Below are positions 8,325-16,198 of a DNA stretch of 64,000 bases, piece by piece. A program made the translations under genes and the position numbers. Source of the stretch: Acidobacteria bacterium Ga0077534 (lineage in GTDB: Bacteria > Acidobacteriota > Blastocatellia > Pyrinomonadales > Pyrinomonadaceae); NCBI GenBank assembly GCA_001464455.1, contig LNEI01000012.1, positions 1-64,000 of the forward strand, read 5' to 3'. Under the pieces are notes generated by a model. The model worked only from the letters and a program-made list of their open reading frames with translations, made no database searches and was not told the origin of the DNA. Every line of letters begins with the position of its first letter. Within the stretch, counting starts at the first letter, position 1.

Positions 8325-8872
8325 TCTTTGTACCTCCTGGTCTCACCAATAGATATACCGTTTCCGTCATCCATTGCAACAAGAACGATCTCACTTCCAG
8401 TATTATTATACAACTTCCAGTCATCAGCCAAATTTTTGTAGTGGTTCCAGAAATTTGCGTTTGATCGATGATAGCGACGGAGGATGTCTTCGGCAGGGAC
8501 ATGGTGACCACCTTTCGAAACCCGAGCGGAGACGCGGTCAACGCAAAGCTCTGGGGAATTTAGGTAAACGAAACCTATCTTGATCAAATAACCGTTATCT
8601 TTGGCTTTGCTTATCCATTTTCTTAGGCTTAGCCCAGACAATGTGGATTCGACAATAAACGAATGTCTGTCTTCGATCATTTCGGCAATTTTTTTGATAA
8701 ATAGCCGTCCCGCTTCGATCGCAACGCTCTCGACATCATTGGGATTAAGGTCGTAAGCGATTTGATCAGCTCCCAGGTAGGGAAATTTCTCGACAAAAAT
8801 GTACTCTCGCGCGAGAGTTGTTTTGCCGCTTCCGTTTGCTCCACCGAGAACAATTAGTGTTGGCCTATCCAT
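8291..8872 (-). CDS. Zeta-toxin-like P-loop kinase
   Basis: A 193-residue protein with Walker A at 11-18 (GANGSGKT), the zeta-family segment FPYLGADQIAYDLNP (about 30-44), a catalytic-site-like VESTLSG after IEDRHSFI, and an arginine-rich lid (ILRRYHRSNANFWNHY). The architecture matches zeta-toxin/YbeY-neighbour AAA kinases that phosphorylate UDP-sugars or other small substrates. It starts 14 bases after the frr stop, placing it in the translation operon, and overlaps the 75-aa gene downstream. Whether it is a true toxin or a housekeeping kinase cannot be decided from the sequence. Confidence 0.8.
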   Translation of the reverse strand: MDRPTLIVLGGANGSGKTTLAREYIFVEKFPYLGADQIAYDLNPNDVESVAIEAGRLFIKKIAEMIEDRHSFIVESTLSGLSLRKWISKAKDNGYLIKIGFVYLNSPELCVDRVSARVSKGGHHVPAEDILRRYHRSNANFWNHYKNLADDWKLYNNTGSEIVLVAMDDGNGISIGETRRYKEWLKMVTETEA

Positions 8873-8886
8873 AACTCGTTTTAGGA

Positions 8887-9447
8887 CTATACACTCATTA
8901 TTTCACTTTCCTTATTCTTCGCGAGTTCGTCGATCTTGGCGATGTGGGCGTTTGTTAGTTTCTGGACATCATCGAGTCCGCCGCGTTCGTCGTCTTCGGA
9001 GATGGCCTTGTCCTTTAGGAGTTTCTTGAGTTGGTCGTTTGAGTGGTGGCGTACGTTGCGGACGGCGATGCGGTGCTCTTCGGCGACCTCGTGGGCTTGT
9101 TTTGCGAACTGTTTGCGTCGCTCTTCGGTTAGGGCTGGCACGGAGAGACGGATGATCTTGCCGTCATTCGACGGGCTCATGCCGAGGTTGGCGGCAAGGA
9201 TGGCCTTCTCGATCGGCCCGAGCTGGGTTTGATCCCACGGCTGGACCGTTATCATCTGCGGCTCGGGAACTGCGACCGAAGCCATCTGCGCCAGCGGTGT
9301 CGGTGTGCCGTAATAATCGACCATGACGACGTCCAGCATTCCGACGGTTGCTCGTCCGGTACGGATATTAGCGAGTTTTCGCTTGAAATCTTCAATAACA
9401 GCGTCCATTTTCGGACCGGTTTCTTTAACTATGTCTTGTACGCTCAT
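8887..9447 (-). CDS. frr: Ribosome recycling factor
   Basis: A 186-residue RRF, full length, which with EF-G splits post-termination ribosomes. Typical blocks are present: KMDAVIEDFKRKLANIRTGRA near the N-terminus, YYGTPTPLAQMASVAVPEPQMITVQPWD, and the C-terminal EERRKQFAKQAHEVAEEHRIAVRNVR. The ATG at 9447 (MSVQDIVKE) is chosen. The longer reading frame upstream is only the R3 repeat translated. It follows pyrH in the conserved order tsf-pyrH-frr. Confidence 0.95.
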   Translation of the reverse strand: MSVQDIVKETGPKMDAVIEDFKRKLANIRTGRATVGMLDVVMVDYYGTPTPLAQMASVAVPEPQMITVQPWDQTQLGPIEKAILAANLGMSPSNDGKIIRLSVPALTEERRKQFAKQAHEVAEEHRIAVRNVRHHSNDQLKKLLKDKAISEDDERGGLDDVQKLTNAHIAKIDELAKNKESEIMSV

Positions 9448-9450
9448 ATT

Positions 9451-9522
9451 GGTCAGTGTTTGGTGGTCGGTGGTCAGTGGTCGGCAGTTCTTTTTGACCA
9501 CCGACCACTGACTGTGACCACT
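9451..9522. repeat. R3 element (GGTCAGTGGTC family), close inverted pair
   Basis: Tandem GGTCAGTG/GGTCGGTG units (9451-9490) face inverted GACCACCGACCACTGAC units (9496-9521). It fills the whole frr-pyrH spacer and abuts the pyrH stop codon. Related arms lie at 10241-10270, 10659-10694, 13041-13111 and 61854-61885. Confidence 0.8.
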
Positions 9523-10237
9523 AATTAGTTACAAGGGTGCCGATCGAAAGGTCGCCGCACACTGCTTTGATGATATTTTCCGATTTTCGCATGTTGAAAA
9601 CCATGATCGGAAGATTATTATCCATGCACAACGAGATCGCCGAGGCGTCCATTACCTTCAGCTGCTTTTCGAGCACTTCCTGATACGTAATTTTATCAAA
9701 TTTCGTTGCGGTTGGGTCTTTGACCGGGTCGGCGCTATAGATGCCGTCGACTTTTGTGCCTTTTAGAATTACTTCAGCCTGGATCTCAAGAGCTCTGAGC
9801 GAAGCGGCAGAATCGGTTGTGAAATAAGGATTTCCCGTGCCGGCGGCGAAGATGACGATCCTCTGTTTTTCCAGATGACGCACCGCTCTCCGGCGGATAA
9901 AAGGTTCGGCGAGTTGCGGGATGTCGATCGCCGACATTACACGGGTATTTATTTTCAGACGCTCCAGGGCGTCCTGCAAAACGACCGCATTCATAACGGT
10001 TGCGAGCATACCGATGTAGTCAGCTGCCGCCCGGTCCATATTTCCCGCTGATTCAGATACGCCGCGAAAAATATTACCACCGCCGACAACAATAGCGATC
10101 TCTATACCGAGATCATAGACCGTCTTCAACTCCGCCGCCACCGCGTCCGCAACCTTAGTATCGATACCATAAGACTGCGTGCCCATGAGGGCCTCGCCGG
10201 AGAGCTTTAGAAGGATCCGTTTGTAAGCTGGCGTCAT
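9521..10237 (-). CDS. pyrH: UMP kinase
   Basis: A 238-residue amino-acid-kinase-fold enzyme that phosphorylates UMP to UDP. Diagnostic blocks: [13 protein letters not shown] (6-18), [13 protein letters not shown] (about 48-60), [13 protein letters not shown], and the nucleotide site [22 protein letters not shown] followed by [16 protein letters not shown]. Full length. Located between tsf and frr as in most bacteria, except that a four-helix-bundle gene separates it from tsf here. Spacers on both sides consist of R3 repeats. Confidence 0.95.
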   Translation of the reverse strand: MTPAYKRILLKLSGEALMGTQSYGIDTKVADAVAAELKTVYDLGIEIAIVVGGGNIFRGVSESAGNMDRAAADYIGMLATVMNAVVLQDALERLKINTRVMSAIDIPQLAEPFIRRRAVRHLEKQRIVIFAAGTGNPYFTTDSAASLRALEIQAEVILKGTKVDGIYSADPVKDPTATKFDKITYQEVLEKQLKVMDASAISLCMDNNLPIMVFNMRKSENIIKAVCGDLSIGTLVTN

Positions 10238-10240
10238 AAC

Positions 10241-10270
10241 TGTGGTCAGTGGTCGGTGGTCAGTGGTCAG
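10241..10270. repeat. R3 arm, left flank of four-helix-bundle gene
   Basis: Three GGTCAGTGGTC/GGTCGGTGG-type units just upstream of the pyrH start. The inverted partner is at 10659-10694, on the other side of the intervening gene. Confidence 0.75.
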
Positions 10271-10272
10271 AA

Positions 10273-10650
10273 TTATCGGTCCGATCTTATCTTCCTTCCG
10301 AGTGAATTGGATAAACCGTTTATAAGCCTACCAACTTCCGAAGCCTTATCCAGAACCTCGCCACGCTTTGCTGGCGTCGAATAGTTACGCATTTCCGCAA
10401 CGAGAGTTTGCGTTTCCGTCTCCATCAATGATCCGTACGAGATGGAAAGATGGTTGATAAATTCCCTAGTCGAATTACGGCCCTGTCCTTCGGCAATGTT
10501 CGAAGCGACGGAAACAACAGCTCTTCTAATTTGCGATGTCAGCCCGAAGCGTTCTTCGGTACGGAAGTCATCGCTTAGCTCGTAAACAAGCTTTACGAGT
10601 TCCATCAACTTTTGCCACGCTATCAGTTGTCGATAGTGCTGAACACCCAT
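10273..10650 (-). CDS. Four-helix-bundle protein (23S rRNA intervening-sequence protein family)
   Basis: A 125-residue protein of the four-helix-bundle/IVP family, recognised by the block [15 protein letters not shown], then [24 protein letters not shown] and the helical C-terminus [16 protein letters not shown]. Members are often encoded inside 23S rRNA intervening sequences or diversity-generating regions, and the biochemical role is unclear. The ATG at 10650 (MGVQHYRQL) is chosen because the longer frame translates R3 repeat. The gene sits between tsf and pyrH and is enclosed by inverted R3 arms, which suggests insertion as a cassette. Confidence 0.85.
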   Translation of the reverse strand: MGVQHYRQLIAWQKLMELVKLVYELSDDFRTEERFGLTSQIRRAVVSVASNIAEGQGRNSTREFINHLSISYGSLMETETQTLVAEMRNYSTPAKRGEVLDKASEVGRLINGLSNSLGRKIRSDR

Positions 10651-10658
10651 CCACTTTC

Positions 10659-10694
10659 TGACCACCGGCCACCGGCCACCGACCACCGACTACT
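10659..10694. repeat. R3 arm, right flank of four-helix-bundle gene
   Basis: Units of GACCACCGGCCACCGGCCACC, the inverted form of the 10241-10270 arm, end immediately before the tsf stop codon. Confidence 0.75.
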
Positions 10695-10695
10695 G

Positions 10696-11358
10696 TTAGC
10701 CGACCATTGAGGCGACTTCGGCAGCGAAATCATCGGTTTTCTTTTCGATGCCTTCGCCCATTTTGAATCGGGAAAAGCGGCGGATCGAGATGTTTTCTTT
10801 GATCGATGCGATCTTTTCGGTGACGAGTTCACCGACCGTTTTCGACGGATCTTTTACGAAAGGCTGATCGACGAGGACATTGTCCTCGTAAAACTTGTTC
10901 AGACGGCCTTCGATGATCTTGCCGAGGACTTCCTCAGGCTTGTTCGCGTTCTTCGGGTCGTTTTTGAGCTGCTCCATCAGGATCTCGCGTTCTTTAGCGA
11001 GATCTGCTTCCGGAACATCGCTACGGTTCGTATAACGCGGATCTGTAGCCGCAATGTGCATTGCAACGTCTTTGACGAGCTGCTGAAATTCATCGCCACG
11101 CGATACGAAATCGCTCTCGCAATTGATCTCGACCAAAACGCCGACCTTGCCGCCCATGTGGATGTACGAACCAACCGCACCCTCAGCGGTAACGCGTCCG
11201 GCTTTTTTATCCGCCGTTGCCATGCCCTTCTTGCGAAGAAGCTCCATCGCTGCGGTCTCGTCTCCGTTTGTTTCGACGAGGGCGTTCTTACAATCGACCA
11301 TTCCCGCTCCTGATTTTTCACGAAGCGATTTCACTGCTGCTGCTGTTATCTCTGCCAT
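10696..11358 (-). CDS. tsf: Elongation factor Ts
   Basis: A 220-residue EF-Ts, the nucleotide exchange factor for EF-Tu. The N-terminal UBA-like signature [18 protein letters not shown] is at residues 12-29, followed by [10 protein letters not shown]. The core dimerisation/EF-Tu contact block [18 protein letters not shown] is at about 70-87, then [14 protein letters not shown]. It belongs to the compact EF-Ts class. Downstream of rpsB, from which it is separated by a candidate intrinsic terminator, so partial read-through or a separate promoter may set its level. Confidence 0.95.
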   Translation of the reverse strand: MAEITAAAVKSLREKSGAGMVDCKNALVETNGDETAAMELLRKKGMATADKKAGRVTAEGAVGSYIHMGGKVGVLVEINCESDFVSRGDEFQQLVKDVAMHIAATDPRYTNRSDVPEADLAKEREILMEQLKNDPKNANKPEEVLGKIIEGRLNKFYEDNVLVDQPFVKDPSKTVGELVTEKIASIKENISIRRFSRFKMGEGIEKKTDDFAAEVASMVG

Positions 11359-11419
11359 TACTATTACTCCAAATTTCCTCGCGAAACCAAGTTCCGCGGC
11401 CTTTACGCTTAAGTGCTTG

Positions 11420-11463
11420 TAAAAAAGCGTAGCCCGTCTTCGCTAACGGAAAAAGGCTACGCT
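11420..11463 (-). terminator. Intrinsic terminator after rpsB
   Basis: On the minus strand a perfect 9-bp stem (AGCGTAGCC with GGCTACGCT; plus-strand 11455-11463 and 11426-11434) with a 20-base loop is followed by six Ts. It lies between rpsB and tsf and is a plausible attenuator or terminator. Confidence 0.7.
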
Positions 11464-11484
11464 TTAAGAATAAAAATGTTTAGC

Positions 11485-12492
11485 CTAGCTCGCCGTAGCT
11501 TCGTTAGTCTCTTCCGCAGCCTTGTCGGTGCTTTCTTCCGTCGCTGCATCTGCCGAAGGAGCGGCTGCTTCTTCGGTAACTTCCGCCGGAGCAGCTTCTG
11601 TTGCCGTTTCCGCCACAGGCTCTTCTATGACGTCATCTTCTTCTTCGACAACGTCCGCAACCTCAGCATTTTCGATCTCGGCAACATCATCGGCCGTCAG
11701 GAATTCCTTCGGGATCGAGATACGCGACTCAACGATCGGTGCGTTAGCTTCTTCATCTCCGGTTTCAGCTTCAGCCTGGACGTCAGCAACGCGGCCTTCG
11801 GTTCCGACCTGTCGGCCTTCGATGATCGCATCAGCGATCCGCGAGGCGAAGAGACGGATGGCACGCAGTGCGTCGTCATTACCCGGGATGACGTGGTCGA
11901 TGCCCTCAGGCGAGCAATTTGTGTCGACGACGGCAACGATCGGGATGTTCAGGCGATTAGCTTCCTTGATCGCGATATCTTCTTTGCGGACATCAATTAC
12001 GAACATCATGTCGGGGAAACCGCCCATGTCCTTGATGCCGGCGAGGTTCTTCATGAGCTTTTCGTGCTCGCGGTCGAGTTGGAGACGCTCTTTCTTGGTG
12101 AGCATCTCAAAGCGGCCGTCCTCTCGCATGTTTTCGATCTCTTTCAGCTTGTTGATCGATTTTTTAACTGTTTCGTAGTTCGTGAGCAATCCGCCAAGCC
12201 AGCGGTTATTGATGTAATACTGCCCGCAGCGTTCGGCCTCTTCCTTGATGGCCTCCTGTGCCTGACGCTTTGTTCCTACGAACAAAACCTTTTGGTTAGG
12301 ACGCTCGGTGAGCGATTCCGTGACGTAATTGAGAGCATCGCGGAAAAGTTTCTGCGTTTTCTGAAGGTCAATAATATAAATGCCGTTGCGCTCGCCAAAG
12401 ATGTATTCCTTCATCTTCGGGTTCCAACGGCGTACCTGGTGACCAAAATGAACTCCTGCTTCGAGGAGTTCTTTCATCGTAACTGTTGCCAA
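11485..12492 (-). CDS. rpsB: 30S ribosomal protein S2 with long acidic C-terminal extension
   Basis: Ribosomal protein S2, 335 residues. The core (about 1-230) is typical: [41 protein letters not shown], then [44 protein letters not shown] and [23 protein letters not shown]. The remaining ~100 residues are Ala/Glu/Asp-rich low complexity, far beyond the usual ~240-260 total. The chosen start is TTG at 12492 ([10 protein letters not shown]), backed by a strong AAGGAG about 8 bases upstream. The ATG at 12474 is the alternative. Confidence 0.93.
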   Translation of the reverse strand: MATVTMKELLEAGVHFGHQVRRWNPKMKEYIFGERNGIYIIDLQKTQKLFRDALNYVTESLTERPNQKVLFVGTKRQAQEAIKEEAERCGQYYINNRWLGGLLTNYETVKKSINKLKEIENMREDGRFEMLTKKERLQLDREHEKLMKNLAGIKDMGGFPDMMFVIDVRKEDIAIKEANRLNIPIVAVVDTNCSPEGIDHVIPGNDDALRAIRLFASRIADAIIEGRQVGTEGRVADVQAEAETGDEEANAPIVESRISIPKEFLTADDVAEIENAEVADVVEEEDDVIEEPVAETATEAAPAEVTEEAAAPSADAATEESTDKAAEETNEATAS

Positions 12493-12560
12493 AATCTTAT
12501 CTCCTTGGTTTATGTACTCAGCGAAACGGGTAATCAACCAAGCGTTTCGCTAATGGTTTA

Positions 12561-12632
12561 TGATCGTTGTTCGTCGATCGTTGTTCGTTGCAAGAAATTC
12601 CCAGCAACGATCAACGAACCACGAACAACCAT
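12561..12632. repeat. R4 element (ACGAACAACGA family), inverted pair
   Basis: Arm 12561-12591 (TGATCGTTGTTCGTCGATCG and onward) faces 12603-12632 (AGCAACGATCAACGAACC and onward) between rpsI and rpsB. A single translated arm of the same family lies in mpl at 47864-47910. Confidence 0.75.
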
Positions 12633-12637
12633 CCTTC

Positions 12638-13030
12638 TTATCTCTTCGAGAACTGGAATCTCGCACGAGCGCCTTTCTGGCCGTATTTCTTACGTTCCTT
12701 CTGACGCGGATCGCGGGTGACGAGGCCAGCCTTCTTGAGAGCGGGACGCAGGTCAGCGTTGAATTCCATCAAGGCACGCGTGATGCCGTGACGAACCGCA
12801 CCTGCCTGTCCGGCCTGTCCGCCGCCCAAAACGTTGACAAGAATGTCAAATTTCTCGACCGTTTCCGTAAGGCGAAGCGGCTGGCGGATGATCATCCGAA
12901 GAGCTTCGTTAGGGAAGTACGCGTCGAAATCCCGTCTGTTAATAACGATCTTGCCCGAACCTGGACGCAGGTAAACGCGTGCGGTCGAAGTTTTTCTGCG
13001 GCCAGTGCCGTAATATTGAATGTCTGCCAT
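12638..13030 (-). CDS. rpsI: 30S ribosomal protein S9
   Basis: S9, 130 residues, full length. It starts [21 protein letters not shown] and ends with the conserved basic tail [32 protein letters not shown], which reaches into the ribosomal P-site. Follows rplM as usual. The spacers to rplM and rpsB are R3 and R4 palindromic elements. Confidence 0.96.
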   Translation of the reverse strand: MADIQYYGTGRRKTSTARVYLRPGSGKIVINRRDFDAYFPNEALRMIIRQPLRLTETVEKFDILVNVLGGGQAGQAGAVRHGITRALMEFNADLRPALKKAGLVTRDPRQKERKKYGQKGARARFQFSKR

Positions 13031-13040
13031 ATCTAAAAAG

Positions 13041-13111
13041 GTGGTCAGTGGTCGGTGGTCAGTGGTCAGAACCGGCTACTACCGGCCACTGACCACTGGC
13101 CACTGGCCACT
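13041..13111. repeat. R3 element, close inverted pair
   Basis: Arms 13041-13069 (GTGGTCAGTGGTCGGTGGTC and onward) and 13084-13111 (GGCCACTGACCACTGGCC and onward) fill the rplM-rpsI spacer. The second arm runs into the rplM stop codon. Confidence 0.8.
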
Positions 13112-13544
13112 AGATCTCGATCGCCTCTGGATTCTGTGCGAAGTGCTTGTGTTCGCCGTCGGCGTAAACTTTAAGTTTCTTTGCCATTGCTTTGCCGAGT
13201 TTGGTTTTAGGTAACATGCCTCTAACGGCCAGTTCGATGACCTTTTCAGGTTTCTTCTCGAACATTTCCTTAACCGTCGTTTCTCTCAGGCCGCCCGGGT
13301 AAAGCGTGTGCCGGTAATAGATCTTCTGATCGTCCTTAGCACCCGTAAACACAGCGTGACGGGCGTTAATAACGACGCAGTGGTCGCCCATGTCTAGAAA
13401 CGGCGTCCATGCCGGATTGTTCTTACCCGACAGGATGCGAGCGACCTCAGTCGCGAGCCGTCCAACCGTTTTGCCCTTGGCATCAACCACGAACCATTTA
13501 CGGCCGTCAGCCAAACCCTTTCCACTAGGAAAATAAGTACTCAT
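13110..13544 (-). CDS. rplM: 50S ribosomal protein L13
   Basis: L13, 144 residues. Diagnostic segments: [58 protein letters not shown] and [15 protein letters not shown]. The ATG at 13544 (MSTYFPSGK) is chosen; a GTG two codons earlier is possible. First gene of the ribosomal protein/elongation factor operon on the minus strand. A hairpin lies just upstream of the start. Confidence 0.96.
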   Translation of the reverse strand: MSTYFPSGKGLADGRKWFVVDAKGKTVGRLATEVARILSGKNNPAWTPFLDMGDHCVVINARHAVFTGAKDDQKIYYRHTLYPGGLRETTVKEMFEKKPEKVIELAVRGMLPKTKLGKAMAKKLKVYADGEHKHFAQNPEAIEI

Positions 13545-13561
13545 AATCACACACTACTAAG

Positions 13562-13588
13562 CCTATCCGCAAAAATGCGAACGCATAG
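13562..13588 (-). promoter_or_regulatory. Hairpin upstream of rplM (leader or terminator candidate)
   Basis: A two-part stem, CCTAT/ATAGG outside and CGCA/TGCG around a T4 loop, lies about 18 bases before the rplM start and after the NUDIX gene stop. It could be a ribosomal-protein leader or an upstream terminator. No U-tract follows it on the minus strand, which favours a leader. Confidence 0.35.
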
Positions 13589-13611
13589 GATATCGAAATA
13601 CAGGTGGTAGG

Positions 13612-14148
13612 TCAAGTCGCGGACGGCGTAGATCGAAGTTCGCAGAACGTTAGCCCGATTATCGTCTTCGCATCCAAGATGCGGCCGTCTCGCGCCATTT
13701 TGGCCGCGTCGGCGAGTGGAATGCGGACGATCTCTACAAATTCGTCTTCATCCAGATTCTGCTGCGTTTCGGTAAGGCCGGTAGCGCGGAAAACGAACAT
13801 CTTTTCGCTCAAAAAACCCGGGGAAACGTAGAATTCGGCCAATAACTCAAGACCCTCGGCGACTACGCCGATCTCTTCTTCGAGTTCGCGTCGGGCCCCA
13901 ACTTCGGGTGGCTCATCGGGAGTGTCAAGCGAGCCGGCGGGAAGCTCCAACAGATAATGGCCGGCGGCGTGGCGGTATTGTTTGACCAGAGCAACGGTGC
14001 CGTCGTCGAAAAGCGGCACGATCACGGCGCTTCCGTTGTGTGTGATAACCTCGCGATCATATTCGGCGCCGTTTTCGGCTATTCGGTCTCTTTTGATGTC
14101 GAAGACGCGACCGCGAAAGACGATCTCAGAGGACAGGGTTTCGGTCAT
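13612..14148 (-). CDS. NUDIX hydrolase, ADP-ribose pyrophosphatase type
   Basis: A 178-residue NUDIX enzyme. The beta-rich N-terminus FRGRVFDIKRDRIAENG and the segment VALVKQYRHAAGHYLLELPAG are typical of ADP-ribose diphosphatases (NudF/YffH group). The Nudix box is PAGSLDTPDEPPEVGARREL followed by EEEIG, with the metal-binding glutamates. The next strand, FYVSPGFLSEKMFVFRATGL, is also ADPRase-like. Downstream of, and seven bases from, the GGPP synthase gene on the same strand. Cytoplasmic; likely ADP-ribose turnover. Confidence 0.87.
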   Translation of the reverse strand: MTETLSSEIVFRGRVFDIKRDRIAENGAEYDREVITHNGSAVIVPLFDDGTVALVKQYRHAAGHYLLELPAGSLDTPDEPPEVGARRELEEEIGVVAEGLELLAEFYVSPGFLSEKMFVFRATGLTETQQNLDEDEFVEIVRIPLADAAKMARDGRILDAKTIIGLTFCELRSTPSAT

Positions 14149-14154
14149 TTGTAG

Positions 14155-15051
14155 TTACTCTTTGCGGGCGGCGACGTAATCGACCAGTTGAGTGAGTCTT
14201 TCGCGAGCGTCCGATGCAGGGAAATTATCGGTCAAGATCAACTTGGCTTCGGCGACCTTTTTGCTGAGCGTCTCGATTGCACGGTTCGTCTCGGCTTCCC
14301 CCTTTCCGTTAGCAAATGCGAAAGAGTCTTGTTTCAAATCAATAATATCATCGCTGATCTGGTATGCATTTCCGAGAGCTTCTGCGAAATCCGACAATGA
14401 ATCAAGTTGATCTGGTTTCGCACCGGAAAGGATCGCTCCGAGACGTAAAGCAAGCCGAATAAGGGATGACGTCTTCAGGTTTAAAACTCCCCCATATTTT
14501 GTCCTTGAGCATATCTTGCATTCGTTTGACGTGGCGATCATCAGGTCGACCGACTGCCCGCCGACCATGCCGCCGGGGCCGACGCAGTCGACGATCTCGA
14601 GAATGGCATTGACTGAACGCTCGCGGCTGCCGTTGCCGTCAAGCGTAACAAGTTGGTACGACTGATTTAGGAAACCGATCGCAACGAGCGTCGAAAGCCC
14701 TTCGCCAAATTTCTCGTGGAGCGACAGCTTTCCGCGGCGGTCGGGCGAATCGTCCATGCAAGGAAGATCGTCGAAAATGAGTGAACTGGTGTGGATATAC
14801 TCGACTGCCGTGCCGGCGTTCAGAACGTCAACGCCGCGTCCGCCGAAAAGCTCGGCACCGAGCATTGTAAGTACAGGCCTCAGACGCTTTCCACCAGGAA
14901 AGACGGCGTACCTCACAGCTTCATTGAATGGCGTCGCAACCGCAGCCGGAGCTGTCGGCAGATTGTTCTCAAGAGATACCTCGATGAGAGGCTTGCTCTC
15001 AGCAACAAATCCCCACAATCCGTTAACTTTGATATTTTGCTTCGCCGTCAT
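14155..15051 (-). CDS. crtE: Polyprenyl diphosphate synthase, probably GGPP synthase
   Basis: A 298-residue trans-isoprenyl diphosphate synthase. The first Asp-rich motif DDLPCMDDSPDRRG starts at D94-D95 with the DDX4D spacing, the second is DDIID at 234-238, and the substrate block GGKRLRPVL is at about 53-61. Residues around position 90 before the first motif (HTSSLIF) leave the product length open (C15 or C20). Placement beside crtB and crtI suggests geranylgeranyl diphosphate for carotenoids. Divergent from crtB, with a ~100-base intergenic region that should hold both promoters. Confidence 0.85.
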   Translation of the reverse strand: MTAKQNIKVNGLWGFVAESKPLIEVSLENNLPTAPAAVATPFNEAVRYAVFPGGKRLRPVLTMLGAELFGGRGVDVLNAGTAVEYIHTSSLIFDDLPCMDDSPDRRGKLSLHEKFGEGLSTLVAIGFLNQSYQLVTLDGNGSRERSVNAILEIVDCVGPGGMVGGQSVDLMIATSNECKICSRTKYGGVLNLKTSSLIRLALRLGAILSGAKPDQLDSLSDFAEALGNAYQISDDIIDLKQDSFAFANGKGEAETNRAIETLSKKVAEAKLILTDNFPASDARERLTQLVDYVAARKE

Positions 15052-15155
15052 TTACAAAAATAAGTAAAGAATTCATTCGGAAATGATCGCAAAATGGATG
15101 CACGGTTAAGATCAACGCTGAATCTAAACTAAACTATAGCGCGAAACCAACAAGT

Positions 15156-16049
15156 TTGAATGAAACTTCTGTAAAGATGGCCGAAAACGAATTTCTCGAA
15201 AAAGGTTTGGCGGAGTGTCGTGCGATCACTGAAAAGTATGGCACGAGCTATTATTTTGCGACACAGTTTTTTCCACGCGAGGTTCGCGAGGGCATCTACG
15301 CGGTTTACGCATTTGCACGGATCCCGGACGAGATAGTCGACGGCAGAGCCAAGACTACGAAGGAAGAGACTCTCAGGGAATTGAATGAATGGCGCGAACA
15401 GTGGCGGCGGGCAACGGCAGAAGGCAGATCCGACGACGCGGTTATGAACGCGATCGTCCATTATTTTAGGAAATTCAGAATACCTGCCGAGGACGGCGAA
15501 GCGTTCCTCCAGTCGATGTTCATGGACGAAGAGGTTGCGGAATACGAGACATACGCCGATCTCGAGAAATACATGTACGGCTCGGCGGGGGTGATCGGGC
15601 TAATGGTTACTAGGATCGTGGGGTATTCGTCAGAGAAGGCGTTCGAGCATGCCTTGAAACTCGGCTATGCGTTTCAGCTTACTAATTTTCTGCGCGATAT
15701 ACGCGAAGATCACGAGGAGCTTGGACGTGTTTACATGCCGCAGGAAGAATTGCGGAAGTTCGGACTGTCTTCGAGAGATATCTCAGCGCGTGTTTATGAC
15801 GAGCGATTTGTGCGGTTCATGAAGTTTCAGATCAAAAGAAACCGCCAGATATATCGGGAAGCCTTGCCGGGAATCCCAATGCTGGCCTTTCGCGGTCGCT
15901 TAGCGGTGAAGATCGCGTATGTTCTGTACAAGGCGATCCTAGCCGAAGTAGAGCGGGTTAACTACAATATCTATTTAGGACGCGTCAGGACGAATTTTCG
16001 GCAGAAAGTGTGGCTGTCGGCGAAGGCTTTAGTCGGGGTTTATGAATAA
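15156..16049 (+). CDS. crtB: Phytoene synthase
   Basis: A 297-residue squalene/phytoene synthase. The two metal-binding motifs are DEIVD at 58-62 and the NFLRDIRED block at about 176-185. The segment YYFATQFFPREVREGIYAVYAFAR is the family hallmark. It condenses two GGPP to phytoene. Adjacent to crtI, which favours phytoene over squalene synthase. Start at the ATG at 15156; the ATG at 15177 is an alternative. Confidence 0.88.
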   Translation: MNETSVKMAENEFLEKGLAECRAITEKYGTSYYFATQFFPREVREGIYAVYAFARIPDEIVDGRAKTTKEETLRELNEWREQWRRATAEGRSDDAVMNAIVHYFRKFRIPAEDGEAFLQSMFMDEEVAEYETYADLEKYMYGSAGVIGLMVTRIVGYSSEKAFEHALKLGYAFQLTNFLRDIREDHEELGRVYMPQEELRKFGLSSRDISARVYDERFVRFMKFQIKRNRQIYREALPGIPMLAFRGRLAVKIAYVLYKAILAEVERVNYNIYLGRVRTNFRQKVWLSAKALVGVYE

Positions 16050-16054
16050 AACCG

Positions 16055-16190
16055 AGAACGCAGCTGCCCTCGCGTGCAAGCGTTCCGCTTCGGGACGCTG
16101 ACGAACGTGGTTATTCGCCAAGTTGAAAGATATTAAGCTACGTCACGCCGGAGGAACCGGCGTTGCAGGCGAGGGAGCCTGCGTTCCCGG
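16055..16190. repeat. R6 MITE-like element, copy A
   Basis: About 136 bases with terminal inverted ends (GAACGCAGCTGCCCTCG... / ...GCAGGCGAGGGAGCCTGCGTTC), an internal hairpin GCGTTCCGCTTCGGGACGC and the segment CGCCGGAGGAACCGGCG. A clear relative is at 18576-18732. It ends just before crtI. Confidence 0.82.
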
Positions 16191-16198
16191 GTCAGAAT

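Noticed and set aside
11413-12720. A 435-codon plus-strand ORF across rpsB
   Set aside because: It is antisense to rpsB and its spacer; its length is due to the codon bias of rpsB. The S2 reading is unambiguous.
9451-13111. R3/R4 spacer repeats as a CRISPR array
   Set aside because: Units are short, irregular, inverted rather than direct, and lack unique spacers of constant length or cas genes.
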